Positions 18,596 to 28,408 of a stretch of 64,000 bases of DNA are shown here, one piece after another. The stretch is from NCBI RefSeq assembly GCF_000745315.1, contig NZ_JQNQ01000001.1:1426001-1490000 (forward strand), in the 5' to 3' direction. The notes beneath the pieces were generated by a model. It saw only the letters and a list, made by a program, of their open reading frames with translations. It ran no database searches and was not told the origin of the DNA. How positions within the stretch are numbered: position 1 is the stretch's first letter; every line of letters starts with the position of its first letter. Both the position numbers and the translations under genes were made by a program. Origin of the DNA: Salegentibacter sp. Hel_I_6. GTDB taxonomy: Bacteria; Bacteroidota; Bacteroidia; Flavobacteriales; Flavobacteriaceae.

Positions 18596-19903
18596 TCAAT
18601 TCGATTGCGGCGTAATAATTTGGTAATTTCCGCTTAAATGCATTAAGCTAAATAAGTATAGTATTCCGTCAAAATACGGATCAAAATAACCATCTTCATA
18701 AGGTTCTAATTTTGCATTCCAAACCTCATCTACAAATTTCCAACCTTTGGTATGAGTTGACGCTAAAGAGACCGTTGCAGCGGTAGAAACCAAACCAAGA
18801 GAATGCCTCAACTTTTGAAATCCTCCAGCCGGAAGTATCCAATCAGGTGTTGAACCATCTATGTTGTATTGATCTACATAAGTATCTAAACCTTCACAAT
18901 AAAGAAAATTTTGTATTCGGTTGGCATATTCCTGTTGCCATTCAATATCCTTTGCATACCAGCTATAATCCATAGCGATATTCATAGGAACGCGCCAGGA
19001 ATCGTATCTAAAGGCATCGCCCATTTTACCACGGCTATGTGGTTCCCCACTAAATTCAGAGTAGTCTGGAGTAAGTCCGGTTTCCGGATGTGTCGCGCGG
19101 TGCAGAAAAACCCGGGAAGTATCGGCAACATCCCTGTAAAATTCTTCGTGACCATCATTGGCATATTCTGCCCAAACTTCAAAGAAAGCCGGTACGTGAT
19201 AAGAAGGGTCGGTCCAATCATAACCACCTTCGTGGGGCACAAAATTGATTTGTTTGTGTTCTACATTTAGTACATTCATCACTCCATCAGTCCCATCTTT
19301 GCTCCACATCGCATCAAGAATTCTTCCGGCTTCCCCATAATAATCTATCCCGGTCTCATTTCCCCAAAGATTAGACGCAAAAAGTAATGCCGTAACAAAA
19401 TACAATTCCCCATCTGAAGCTGAGCCTTCGGCATTGTGCTCTCCGGTTTTTGGATCTACGCTCCAGGCAAAATAAGCCTCACTGGGCCCTTCCTGGTGTT
19501 GCATATATTTTACGGTCCATCGCCAAAGCTTATCGAAAACTTCTTTTTTATCAAACTGAACCGCTACCATAAGTCCGTAGGAAAGTCCTTCTGTACGGGC
19601 ATCTTCATTCTTTAGATCAGACACATAAGCCAGAGAATCTTCAACTTCAAAATAAACCCTGTCTGGACCTTCAAAAACATCATAATAGGCTTTTTCAAGT
19701 TTAGCATCAATCTCAGCTTGAGAATAACCAGCTTCTAAAAATAGGTTCCGGTATTCCCCGGTTTCCCAGGCTCCCTTTTCCCAGGGCTGCATTTTTCCCC
19801 GAGGATCTTTTACCTCCTCATCACAATCCTGCCCTGTAATATCTCCTGATAATAACATCAAGCCGATAAAAAATAGCGTTAATAAATAAATTCTTTGCTT
19901 CAT
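18596..19903 (-). CDS. GH8 enzyme, probable reducing-end xylose-releasing exo-oligoxylanase
   Basis: A 435-residue family GH8 enzyme with a signal peptide ending near Gly24. Glu105 in ARTEGLSYG is the likely acid and Asp164 in SASDGELYF a conserved active-site Asp. The sequence is closer to the Rex exo-oligoxylanase branch (releases xylose from the reducing end of xylo-oligosaccharides) than to chitosanases or cellulases of the family. It is the last gene of the xylan locus, in line with late trimming of oligosaccharides in the periplasm. An endo-xylanase is the alternative. Confidence 0.85.
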   Translation of the reverse strand: MKQRIYLLTLFFIGLMLLSGDITGQDCDEEVKDPRGKMQPWEKGAWETGEYRNLFLEAGYSQAEIDAKLEKAYYDVFEGPDRVYFEVEDSLAYVSDLKNEDARTEGLSYGLMVAVQFDKKEVFDKLWRWTVKYMQHQEGPSEAYFAWSVDPKTGEHNAEGSASDGELYFVTALLFASNLWGNETGIDYYGEAGRILDAMWSKDGTDGVMNVLNVEHKQINFVPHEGGYDWTDPSYHVPAFFEVWAEYANDGHEEFYRDVADTSRVFLHRATHPETGLTPDYSEFSGEPHSRGKMGDAFRYDSWRVPMNIAMDYSWYAKDIEWQQEYANRIQNFLYCEGLDTYVDQYNIDGSTPDWILPAGGFQKLRHSLGLVSTAATVSLASTHTKGWKFVDEVWNAKLEPYEDGYFDPYFDGILYLFSLMHLSGNYQIITPQSN

Positions 19904-19946
19904 ATTCCTGTATTTTTATAATTCATAGAAATTTTTATTCTGAAGG

Positions 19947-21653
19947 TTATTCAGGAACAGCATCGTTTGATGATGTGGCGTATAAACCAATCATATTCCC
20001 CGTGAAACCTCCCGCTACATTAGTTGAAAGAATATCTCCTGAAACCGTGCCTCCCAGGTTTTCAAAATTTTCACCATCTAAAGCATAGCTAAATTTAAAA
20101 TCATCTTCCTCTGCTTCCACTTTCAGTTTCAAATCATTTTTTAATTCTATTTCTTTACTTGCCAATATTTTAGACGAACCTTTCTCTGTTCTTTCTAAAA
20201 CCAAATAATATTTTTTGTCTTTTCTGGTAAGGCCAAATACATAATTAAATGTCTCACTTTGAACAGTAGTAATCCCCGCGAGATCTTTTTCAGATTTCGG
20301 CTTATAACTCATTGTGGTTGTAAACGAAAAATCTTTATGTTGCTGGCGATGAAATAAGGTTGAAGTAGGCTTTACCTCTTTAATGTTCACTTCAAACGGA
20401 TTAATTTTAAGTCCATTTTTAGTAAATTCAATAAAATCTTCGCGTGGCCCTCTTAATCCTATCCAACGATAATCGAGTTTTTCAGAAGAAAAATCTTCGG
20501 TGTAGGTGAAATTACCATTCGGAAAATAATTCCCTTCCCCGGTTTTATTTTCAACACCTTCGGGCATTTCAAGCTTTGGTTCCATAGGAACTAACCCGTT
20601 CTCAAAAACCGGAAATTCCCCAGACCAATCTACAGGCAAAATAAAAGTTTCCCTACCAGTATTAACCCTGTCTTTCTCATTGGGACGTATTCCCAAAAAC
20701 ACCCCGTAATATTTATCATCAGGTCCAACCACCAAATCGGCATGGCCCGCCCAATCTACTTTATTTTCCCGGTCTTTGTTTAAATACCTTTGTGATAAGA
20801 TAGGGTTTGATGGGGCCGGCTCATAAGGTCCCATTGGGTCATCACTTACAAAAATCACTTCACTGTGCCATCCTCCGGTACCGCCTTCGGCACACATTAA
20901 ATAATAACGATCGTCTTTTTTATAAATATGGGGTGCTTCAATCCAAATTGGTTTTTTGGAAAGGTCTACCCCACCATTTACAATAATTTTATCGGTTCCT
21001 TTAATCACCTGATCGTTCTCTACATCATATTCCCAAATTTTAATTACACGATGTCCCTGGTAGAGTTCTTCCCCCTCGTTTGGCGCATCGTTATGAACCA
21101 CATAGGCTTTACCATCATCATCAAAAAAGATTGCGGGGTCAATTCCCTGAAAATCCAGTTTTATAGGATCGCTCCAGCCCTCTTTTGGATCCTGGGTTTT
21201 AACCACAATATTCCCAAACCCACCGGCAAATTGCGTAGTGATCATATAAAAAGTATCATTATTAGGATTGTAGCGAATATCAGGAGCATAAATTCCCGCG
21301 CTTATCCCTGTATCGTGTACTTTTAATTGAGATTTCCGGTCCAGTACATGCCCAATTTGGGTCCAGTTGACCAAATCGTTGGAATGAAAAATAGGCACAC
21401 CCGGGAATACTGCAAACGAAGAGGCTACCAGGTAATAATCATTCCCCTTCCGAGCAATTGCGGGATCTGGATAAAATCCCTGTAAAATTGGATTATAGAA
21501 TTCATCCTCTTCCAAAGGGTTTTCGTTATAAACATCATCATTTCCTTCATATACCGCACTGGAAAATACCGGGGTATTTTTTTGTGCACTACAGCCAGTA
21601 AAGACAAACAAAGCCAGTAAGACTTTGACTAAAACAAGTTGATTTTTTTTCAT
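19947..21653 (-). CDS. GH43 beta-xylosidase/alpha-L-arabinofuranosidase with C-terminal sandwich domain
   Basis: A 568-residue lipoprotein (lipobox FTGC, Cys21) with a five-bladed GH43 propeller at about 52-360 and a C-terminal beta-sandwich at about 385-565. Catalytic residues are Asp63 (GFYPDPAI, base), Asp172 (GIDPAIFFDDDG) and Glu239 (WIEAPHIY, acid). The two-domain layout is typical of GH43 xylosidase/arabinofuranosidases, where the sandwich domain helps form the active site. It is one of five GH43 genes in the locus and lies 43 bases upstream of GH8. Confidence 0.92.
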   Translation of the reverse strand: MKKNQLVLVKVLLALFVFTGCSAQKNTPVFSSAVYEGNDDVYNENPLEEDEFYNPILQGFYPDPAIARKGNDYYLVASSFAVFPGVPIFHSNDLVNWTQIGHVLDRKSQLKVHDTGISAGIYAPDIRYNPNNDTFYMITTQFAGGFGNIVVKTQDPKEGWSDPIKLDFQGIDPAIFFDDDGKAYVVHNDAPNEGEELYQGHRVIKIWEYDVENDQVIKGTDKIIVNGGVDLSKKPIWIEAPHIYKKDDRYYLMCAEGGTGGWHSEVIFVSDDPMGPYEPAPSNPILSQRYLNKDRENKVDWAGHADLVVGPDDKYYGVFLGIRPNEKDRVNTGRETFILPVDWSGEFPVFENGLVPMEPKLEMPEGVENKTGEGNYFPNGNFTYTEDFSSEKLDYRWIGLRGPREDFIEFTKNGLKINPFEVNIKEVKPTSTLFHRQQHKDFSFTTTMSYKPKSEKDLAGITTVQSETFNYVFGLTRKDKKYYLVLERTEKGSSKILASKEIELKNDLKLKVEAEEDDFKFSYALDGENFENLGGTVSGDILSTNVAGGFTGNMIGLYATSSNDAVPE

Positions 21654-21687
21654 TATTGATTTTTTGATAATTTATTTTAATTAGAAA

Positions 21688-23052
21688 TTACTTCGAAAAC
21701 AGCCAGTAATCAAAGTGTAGAATTTTCCTGGGAGCTTTTCCTTTAAACACAAAGTATACATCGTGAACTCCGCTTACTTTTTCAGTAACTTCAGAAGAGA
21801 TTAATTCCCAGCGATCTTCACCGCCGGTTAAAGGAACTTCAATTTTGGCTATCTTCTTTCCGGTTTTATCATCCAACCTGACTTCTAAGGTGACGTCGCC
21901 ATTATGGACGGTTCCAACTCGGGCTGTGAATTTAGAAGGCCCTTCTTTCCTGAAATCTACTTCTCTTATCTTTGTAAAAGCTTCATTTTTTTCTGCGGTG
22001 ATATACACCCCCACTATTTCATTTTCTTTAGCTTTTACATTTTCCGACCATGCAATTGTTTCTGCTTCATTCTTTACATAAGGGTTGAGGGTTTGCAAAG
22101 CTTCCTCAATTCCGTCTGTCATTTGCATTTGTTCAATAGCATCCTCTTCATTAAAATTGGCTTTTTCTACAGCTACAGATCTAGTAAAACCGCTTCCACC
22201 CGGAAGTGCCGCATTGTGATAAAAGAAATAGGTGTTTCCTTTAAAATCTATAATTCCAGGATGATTTGTAAAAGCGCCACCTTCCTGCGGCATCACTTTT
22301 CCCTTATATTCATAAGGCCCGGTTATATTTTTGCTTGTAGAATAACCTATATGTTCCGGTAAAGGACCGGCTGCAAAAAATAAATAATAGAGATCGTTTC
22401 TTTTGTATAACCACGGACCTTCTTCGTAAGTAGTAGGCCGGCGCTCATCTTTTTCACCTTCACGTTTTCCAAAGGCTTCAATTGTATTTGGAATTTTACT
22501 TATTTCACCTTTCAGGCTTATCATATCCTCATTCAGTTTTACGTAATAACATTCAGGATTCCCCCAAAAAAGATAAGCCTGCCCGTCATCGTCAATAAAC
22601 ACCGAAGGATCTATATCAGCATTACTATTGCTGATTAGTGGTTTTCCTAGCGGATCTATAAACGGACCGTAAGGACTGTTTGCTACCGCTACTCCAATAC
22701 CATTTTTCCCTTCACGAGAAGTGATTGGAACATACATATAGAATTTACCATCCCTTTCTATGGCCTGGGGTGCCCAGGCATTTTGTTTGGCCCAATCAAA
22801 ATCGTCATAAGCTAATACTGCACCGTGGTCTGTCCAGTTTACCATATCTTCGGTTGTATATAAACGCCAGTCGTTCATCGTAAACCAGGTAGATTCATCT
22901 TCGTCGTGAGAAGTATATAAATACAGCTTATCGTTATAAACCAATGGTGCAGGGTCTGCCGTATAATTGGTTTGAATAATCGGATTTTGTGAAATACCTG
23001 TTTTAGAAATAAATAATATACATAAGTATATTAAGGTTCTTTTGATGGTCAT
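21688..23052 (-). CDS. GH43 enzyme with C-terminal CBM6-like domain
   Basis: 454 residues from the ATG at 23052; a longer frame would need a TTG start. There is a signal peptide to about Ser21, a GH43 propeller at about 23-310 with Asp33 (TADPAPL), Asp148 (ADIDPSVFIDDDG) and Glu211 (EEGPWLYKR), then a CBM6-like domain at about 325-454 ending in VYFVFKGKAPRKILHFDYW. CBM6 binds xylan chains or ends. The probable activity is arabinofuranosidase or xylosidase on decorated xylan. It is similar in its catalytic part to the GH43 genes at 23206 and 28409. Confidence 0.92.
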   Translation of the reverse strand: MTIKRTLIYLCILFISKTGISQNPIIQTNYTADPAPLVYNDKLYLYTSHDEDESTWFTMNDWRLYTTEDMVNWTDHGAVLAYDDFDWAKQNAWAPQAIERDGKFYMYVPITSREGKNGIGVAVANSPYGPFIDPLGKPLISNSNADIDPSVFIDDDGQAYLFWGNPECYYVKLNEDMISLKGEISKIPNTIEAFGKREGEKDERRPTTYEEGPWLYKRNDLYYLFFAAGPLPEHIGYSTSKNITGPYEYKGKVMPQEGGAFTNHPGIIDFKGNTYFFYHNAALPGGSGFTRSVAVEKANFNEEDAIEQMQMTDGIEEALQTLNPYVKNEAETIAWSENVKAKENEIVGVYITAEKNEAFTKIREVDFRKEGPSKFTARVGTVHNGDVTLEVRLDDKTGKKIAKIEVPLTGGEDRWELISSEVTEKVSGVHDVYFVFKGKAPRKILHFDYWLFSK

Positions 23053-23205
23053 AATTTTCAACTTTTTTGTAACCAATTAGGTTTTATATGGTCGATTTCA
23101 ATAAGCTTTGTTTAAGGAAATAACATATTAATAGCGCTATAACTTTAAAAAATGATATCCAAAAAATCATCTATTGAATATTATTAGTAATAGTTTTCCG
23201 GAAAC

Positions 23206-24174
23206 TTAATCTACTGCTTTTACACCCTCATCAGTTTGCTCTACTTTTTGAATAGTACCGTCATCATTGTAGTACATATAATCTACAGCAATGGAACGGC
23301 GGTAACTTCCGCCTGTAGGCAAGACGCCATTATGATAAAAGAAATAGTCTTTTCCTTTGTACTCAATAATCCCCGGATGAATAGTAAAACTGTTCGGGGC
23401 GCTGTCTGCTAATATTCCCTGATACTCCCAGGGTCCCTCAGGACTATTGGATGTGGCATATTCGATCCTTTCCCGTTCTTCTCCCTGGCTGGCATATACC
23501 AAATAATACAATTCCTTTCTTTTGTAAACCCAGGGGCCTTCTATAAAATTCTTTGGATTATAATATTGTATCTCTCCATCTAATTCCACCATATTATCTT
23601 TCAATTTGACCATCTTCATACTGCCATTACCCCAGTACATATACGCCTGGCCATCATCATCTACAAAGACCGAAGGATCTATGTCATCCCACCCATGTGG
23701 GTTATCGGTAGTCATTTCATTGTAAATTAAGGCTTCTCCTATTGCGTCCTTAAATGGTCCTAAAGGTGAATCGGCAACAGCCACTCCTATCGCAGCACCA
23801 CCGTTACTACGTTCATCATCTTTATGGAAGGTGGATACATAAAAATAGAATTTCCCATCCCTTTCTGCGACCTCGGCCGCATAGGCATCCCCGGTTGCCC
23901 AGGAGAAATCTTTTGGCGAGAGTTTGGGACCGTGATTTTTCCAGTTTACCATATCGGTAGAAGAAAACAACAACCAATCTTTCATTTCATAATTTGTTGA
24001 AGATACCGAAGCGGTATCGTGACTGGTATATAAGTATACTGTATCGTCATAAACCAGCGGTGCGGGATCTGCGGTGAATACATCCTTTATTATAGGATTT
24101 TGAGCTAGTAAAATTTGCGATGAAAATAAAAAGCCCAGACCAACTACTGATAACATCTTAATTCTTGTATGCAT
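23206..24174 (-). CDS. GH43 enzyme, single-domain
   Basis: A 322-residue GH43 enzyme with a signal peptide ending near Ala24 and no binding module. Catalytic residues are Asp36 (TADPAPL), Asp166 (DIDPSVFVDDDG) and Glu212 (FIEGPWVYKR). It is a close relative of the catalytic domain of the gene at 21688, so the two look like a duplication in which one copy lacks the CBM6. The 153-base gap before the next gene holds the palindrome ATAGCGCTAT (23131-23140) but no clear promoter. Arabinofuranosidase or xylosidase activity is likely. Confidence 0.9.
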   Translation of the reverse strand: MHTRIKMLSVVGLGFLFSSQILLAQNPIIKDVFTADPAPLVYDDTVYLYTSHDTASVSSTNYEMKDWLLFSSTDMVNWKNHGPKLSPKDFSWATGDAYAAEVAERDGKFYFYVSTFHKDDERSNGGAAIGVAVADSPLGPFKDAIGEALIYNEMTTDNPHGWDDIDPSVFVDDDGQAYMYWGNGSMKMVKLKDNMVELDGEIQYYNPKNFIEGPWVYKRKELYYLVYASQGEERERIEYATSNSPEGPWEYQGILADSAPNSFTIHPGIIEYKGKDYFFYHNGVLPTGGSYRRSIAVDYMYYNDDGTIQKVEQTDEGVKAVD

Positions 24175-24218
24175 AATTTTTAGTTTTTATGGTTTATAAT
24201 ATAGAATCAGAATTCCTT

Positions 24219-25895
24219 TTATTCCGTTCCATTGTCATTTTTAGAAGCCGGTATACCCAGCAAACTATATTTATCGAATTTTGCTTGATCTACGGGTTTA
24301 AACAATAGTTTAGAGAACATATACAAACCGTTTTTCCAAACTTTAAAATCGTGTCCTCCAGGTTCCAGGTAATAAATATGAGGTACATTCTTTTTTGCTA
24401 AATATTCATGAGTCCGCTGACTAAACGATAGCAAGTCGTCTTCATCGCCACAGGAAATCCATAAAAGATTGAGTTTTTCCTTTGCTTTTTCCGGCTGCGG
24501 AACCAATTCTTCCGGTTTTTTAGTATTTGGTGCTGCAGAAAATGCCCCTACCCAGGAGAACATATCCAAATTTCCAAGACCAAAATTTAGGGTTTGCCCG
24601 CCGCCCATAGAAAGTCCGGCGATTGCCCGGTTTTCACTGTTTTTAATTACTGGATAATTCTTTTCTATAAATGGAATAAGATCATTGAGCAGGTCCTTTT
24701 CAAAGTTCGCGAACGCAGCGACTTTTGTACTGTCAAAAATATTTCCCACTGCGCGATCATCTTTCATCGCCCTTCCGTTTGGCATCACGACAATCATTTG
24801 TTCTAACTTTTCATCGGCATAGAGATTATCTAAAATAACCTGTGGATTTCCACCTCTAAGCCATTCTTTTTCATCGCCGCCAATGCCGTGTAAAAGGTAT
24901 AAAACCGGGTATTTCTTATTTTCTGAATAGTTCGGGGGAGTATAAATTAAGGCCTTTCGGGCATTGCCTACTGTTTTAGATTTATAGCTAATACTATCAA
25001 TTTTTCCGCGGGCAATATTTTCCCTTTTTGAGTCGAAACCTTCTGGCGCTTCTCTTTCAAGGCCTTTAAAACCTTGAACCTCCAGCATTTTCTTCGCATA
25101 GCGCCTTCCAAGTTTCCGGTAACCTTCTGCTGAAAAATGAAGCTTATCATCTACCGCCGTGCAACCTTTAGAAGAAATAACATAACTATTAGGAATCACC
25201 TCGGGCAGCCTGGCGATAATCTCATTCATACTGGCGCAGATATCTCCTTCTTCTTTACTCACCATTTCCCCGGCGAGTAGTGGCACTTTTTTAGGATCAA
25301 GTTTAAGGTCTTTTATAAGATTATTGTAAACCTCTTTTACCTTTTGTGGCCACAGGCTGTCACCGGTATTTGATTCTCCCTGATGCAATAAAATTCCTTT
25401 TATAATCCCATCTTTTTGTGCTATTCTAGCCATTTCCACCAGGCGACCGTAAGGATTACCATCATATTCCTTTACCGTATTTTTTAGCCAGTCGGGTGAA
25501 GATGCTACATAAGATTCATAATTTTCCTTGTCGAAAAGTTCAATTTTACTGCCACCTACAGGTACATTTATCACCCCTACTTTAATACTATCCGGTAAAT
25601 TTTCGATCATTTCCCTTCCGAAATAATCAGTAGGTGTTAAACCGGTATTACATCTTGTTAATGGGGGTTTAGCGGTGTACCACTCCCCTTTTTTTCGATC
25701 CAAATCGGGACAATCGACTGTCTGAAGCACTTTAAATCTATCATTCAACGCAACCGTATCCTGTGGTTCAAATTTGGCGTGGCCTTCCATATTTGATTGC
25801 CCAAAAGCGAGGTAAACGTGAAAATTTGAATCCTGGGCGGAAGCCTGGTAAACTGCCAGAAAAAGTCCCAGAAAAATGAGCATTTTTGTTTTCAT
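24219..25895 (-). CDS. Bifunctional carbohydrate esterase, CE6-like fused to CE1-like
   Basis: A 558-residue periplasmic protein made of two esterases. Residues about 22-275 are an SGNH acetyl-xylan esterase domain (CE6/SASA type) with Ser34 in FGQSNMEG and Asp250/His253 in DDKLHFS. Residues about 300-545 are a CE1-type alpha/beta-hydrolase (acetyl or feruloyl esterase) with Ser429 in GLSMGG, an acid in SCGDEDD and His515 in GGHDFKVW. Both active sites look complete. Fusion suggests paired removal of acetyl and feruloyl (or two kinds of acetyl) groups from xylan. It lies 11 bases from GH95 in the locus transcript. Confidence 0.9.
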   Translation of the reverse strand: MKTKMLIFLGLFLAVYQASAQDSNFHVYLAFGQSNMEGHAKFEPQDTVALNDRFKVLQTVDCPDLDRKKGEWYTAKPPLTRCNTGLTPTDYFGREMIENLPDSIKVGVINVPVGGSKIELFDKENYESYVASSPDWLKNTVKEYDGNPYGRLVEMARIAQKDGIIKGILLHQGESNTGDSLWPQKVKEVYNNLIKDLKLDPKKVPLLAGEMVSKEEGDICASMNEIIARLPEVIPNSYVISSKGCTAVDDKLHFSAEGYRKLGRRYAKKMLEVQGFKGLEREAPEGFDSKRENIARGKIDSISYKSKTVGNARKALIYTPPNYSENKKYPVLYLLHGIGGDEKEWLRGGNPQVILDNLYADEKLEQMIVVMPNGRAMKDDRAVGNIFDSTKVAAFANFEKDLLNDLIPFIEKNYPVIKNSENRAIAGLSMGGGQTLNFGLGNLDMFSWVGAFSAAPNTKKPEELVPQPEKAKEKLNLLWISCGDEDDLLSFSQRTHEYLAKKNVPHIYYLEPGGHDFKVWKNGLYMFSKLLFKPVDQAKFDKYSLLGIPASKNDNGTE

Positions 25896-25906
25896 AATTT
25901 ATATAT

Positions 25907-28402
25907 TTATCTAATTTCAATCACATATTCTTCTCCTTTTGAGGTATCGAGATCATATTCGTAAACTTTTTTAAGCTTCGGTTCTTTAAGATCTAACTCA
26001 TCAGATATTATTGGATCCTTTATTTCCGGAATACTGTAGTAAGGGTTTTCATTATCACCCATTGCTTTCTCCAGTCCTTTCCCTGAAAGTGGATGATAAG
26101 ATCTAATTCTGCAATTGCCACCTAATTCAGATTTAATAATAACATTGTTCGGCTTATTATTCTCCCACTCAAGAGCTACTTCAAAACCTCCACGAGCTCT
26201 TAAACCGGAAATTTTTCCTTTGCTCCAGTCTGCAGGTAATGCAGGCAGAATATGAATGGCGCCATCGTGACTTTGTAAAAGCATCTCAGCAATCCCGGCG
26301 GTGCAACCAAAATTTCCATCTATTTGAAAAGGGGGATGCGCATCAAAAAGGTTAGGATAAGTACCACCTTTTTCGCTATGGCCTTCCTGCATTGAAGGAG
26401 TTAACTGGTCTTTAATTAATTTAAGAGCGTGATCCCCGTCAAGTAATCTCGCCCAAAGGTTCACCTTCCAGCCCATAGACCAGCCGGTAGACTCATCGCC
26501 CCTGGCCACCAAAGATGTTTTTGCAGCCTCAAATAATTTCGGGTTTCGGTACGGGGAAATTTGGTTTGACGGATAGAGTCCGTATAAATGAGAGACGTGT
26601 CTGTGATTGCTTTTGGGGTCGTCCCAGTCTTTTATCCATTCCTGTAACTGGCCCCAGTTTCCAATTTGCATAGGAGGCAATTCGTGAAGTTTCTCATTTA
26701 ATTCGGCTATAAATTCTTCATCATCTCCCAGTATTTCCGCGGCTTTGGCTGTTCTTGAAAACAGGTCAAAAATGAGTTGATTATCCATCGTTGTTCCATA
26801 AGACAATGAGGATTCCGGATGTGCGGTTGGCGCGTGTTCCGGGGAAATGGAAGGAGATACCAGCAGCCAGTTATTTTCCGGCTCCCTGATCATAAAATCC
26901 AGATAGAATTTAGAAGCTTCTTTTAATATTGGATAAACAGATCTCAGGAATTCTTTATCTCCTGAAAAATCATATTTATCGAATAAATGCTGGGAAAGCC
27001 AGACTCCACCCATTGGCCACATTCCCCAATAAGAACCGTCTATCGCTCCGGTCATTCGCCAAATGTCCGTATTATGATGCATCACCCAGCCTTCTGCGCC
27101 GTACATATCTTTGGCTGTCTTCCTTCCGACTTCTGAAAGCTCCTTCACCATTTGGATCAATGGCTCGTGAAATTCCGGCAAATTCGTGATCTCCGACGGC
27201 CAGTAATTCATTTCGGTATTAATATTTACTGTGTATTTACTATCCCAGGCAGGAGTTAACTGGTCATTCCAAATTCCCTGCAAATTGGCGGGTTGCGTTC
27301 CCGGCCGGGAAGAGGTAATTAAAAGATAGCGCCCAAATTGGAAGTACAGGGAAACAAGGGCTGGATCATTTCCGGTTTTGAAATTTATGATCCTTTTATT
27401 GGTGGGTAGCTTCGCAGCTTCCGTTTCACCAAGGTCCAGGGATACGCGATTGAAATAGGTTTGATAATCTTCCAGGTGGGTTTCGTAGATCTCGGCTGAT
27501 TTCTTTTTTTCTATTGCTGAAAGATATTCTTCTGCTTTTGCTTCCTCATCAATACTGAGATCTTTATAGTTTTTAAAATTAGAAGCGATGGAAATATATA
27601 GCGTAGCACTATTGGCATTCTGAATGTTCAGAGATTCATTTTCTGAATTAATTTTTCCGCCTTCAGTCTGAATTTTAGTGATCGCCAGGAATTCAACTTT
27701 CCCTTTTATTCCTTCAAAATCGCTGGTTTTACCGTGTAGTTTTAATGTCCCATTTTCAGCTGAAACTTCAGCACCTCCGGGACGATCCATCGTAGCTGTG
27801 AAATTTAAAGCTCCGGGTTTATCTGCCGTAATTTGTACCACGATCACCTGATCGGGATGTGAAGCGAAAACTTTCGTTTCATAACCTACACCTCCAACTG
27901 TATAGCGGGTTGTGGTAACTGCAGATTCCAGATCCAGTTCCCGGTAATACTCAGTGTAATTTTGGTGATTCAAAAAAGATAATTTCAGGTTCCCTGCGGT
28001 TTGATAAGGCATTCCGTGGGAAGATTTGCTTATGAAATACTGATTGACGAGCTCTTGGGCTTCTGCGCTTTTTCCTTCAAACAGAAGTTTCTGAACTTCA
28101 GATAAATAGGTTTTGGCTTCAGGATTATCATTCCGGTTAGGTTGTCCTGCCCAGATAGTGTTTTCATTTAACTGAATAATCTCTTCCTGGGGATCTCCAT
28201 AAACCATCGCCCCCAAGCGTCCATTCCCAACAGGAAGTGCCTCTACCCATTTTTCAGCAGGCTTATCATACCAGAGTTTTAATTGGGAATCTTCCTGACT
28301 CCAGGATTTGAAAGGTGAGATCAAAAACAGTATTCCCAGGAATACGGAAAAACCGAAACCGGAAAACCTGCTTTTTGAAATTTTAATCTTACTAATGCTC
28401 AT
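25907..28402 (-). CDS. GH95 alpha-L-fucosidase/alpha-L-galactosidase
   Basis: An 831-residue GH95 enzyme with a signal peptide ending near Ser35. The N-terminal domain shows LPVGNGRLGAMVYG and QLNENTIWAG; the (alpha/alpha)6 barrel shows NTEMNYWPSE, HHNTDIWRM and VSPSISPEHAP. GH95 is known for alpha-1,2-L-fucosidase, but members from complex-xylan loci of Bacteroides ovatus are alpha-L-galactosidases. Fucose is not a usual xylan part, so alpha-L-galactosidase is the better guess here. It sits between two esterase/GH43 genes in one transcript. Confidence 0.9.
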   Translation of the reverse strand: MSISKIKISKSRFSGFGFSVFLGILFLISPFKSWSQEDSQLKLWYDKPAEKWVEALPVGNGRLGAMVYGDPQEEIIQLNENTIWAGQPNRNDNPEAKTYLSEVQKLLFEGKSAEAQELVNQYFISKSSHGMPYQTAGNLKLSFLNHQNYTEYYRELDLESAVTTTRYTVGGVGYETKVFASHPDQVIVVQITADKPGALNFTATMDRPGGAEVSAENGTLKLHGKTSDFEGIKGKVEFLAITKIQTEGGKINSENESLNIQNANSATLYISIASNFKNYKDLSIDEEAKAEEYLSAIEKKKSAEIYETHLEDYQTYFNRVSLDLGETEAAKLPTNKRIINFKTGNDPALVSLYFQFGRYLLITSSRPGTQPANLQGIWNDQLTPAWDSKYTVNINTEMNYWPSEITNLPEFHEPLIQMVKELSEVGRKTAKDMYGAEGWVMHHNTDIWRMTGAIDGSYWGMWPMGGVWLSQHLFDKYDFSGDKEFLRSVYPILKEASKFYLDFMIREPENNWLLVSPSISPEHAPTAHPESSLSYGTTMDNQLIFDLFSRTAKAAEILGDDEEFIAELNEKLHELPPMQIGNWGQLQEWIKDWDDPKSNHRHVSHLYGLYPSNQISPYRNPKLFEAAKTSLVARGDESTGWSMGWKVNLWARLLDGDHALKLIKDQLTPSMQEGHSEKGGTYPNLFDAHPPFQIDGNFGCTAGIAEMLLQSHDGAIHILPALPADWSKGKISGLRARGGFEVALEWENNKPNNVIIKSELGGNCRIRSYHPLSGKGLEKAMGDNENPYYSIPEIKDPIISDELDLKEPKLKKVYEYDLDTSKGEEYVIEIR

Positions 28403-28408
28403 CCCTTT

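Noticed and set aside
2388..23099. An 11-base match, ATGGTCGATTT, in the spacers near 2388 and 23089
   Set aside because: It is too short to stand out in a window of this size, and no symmetry or promoter is attached to it.
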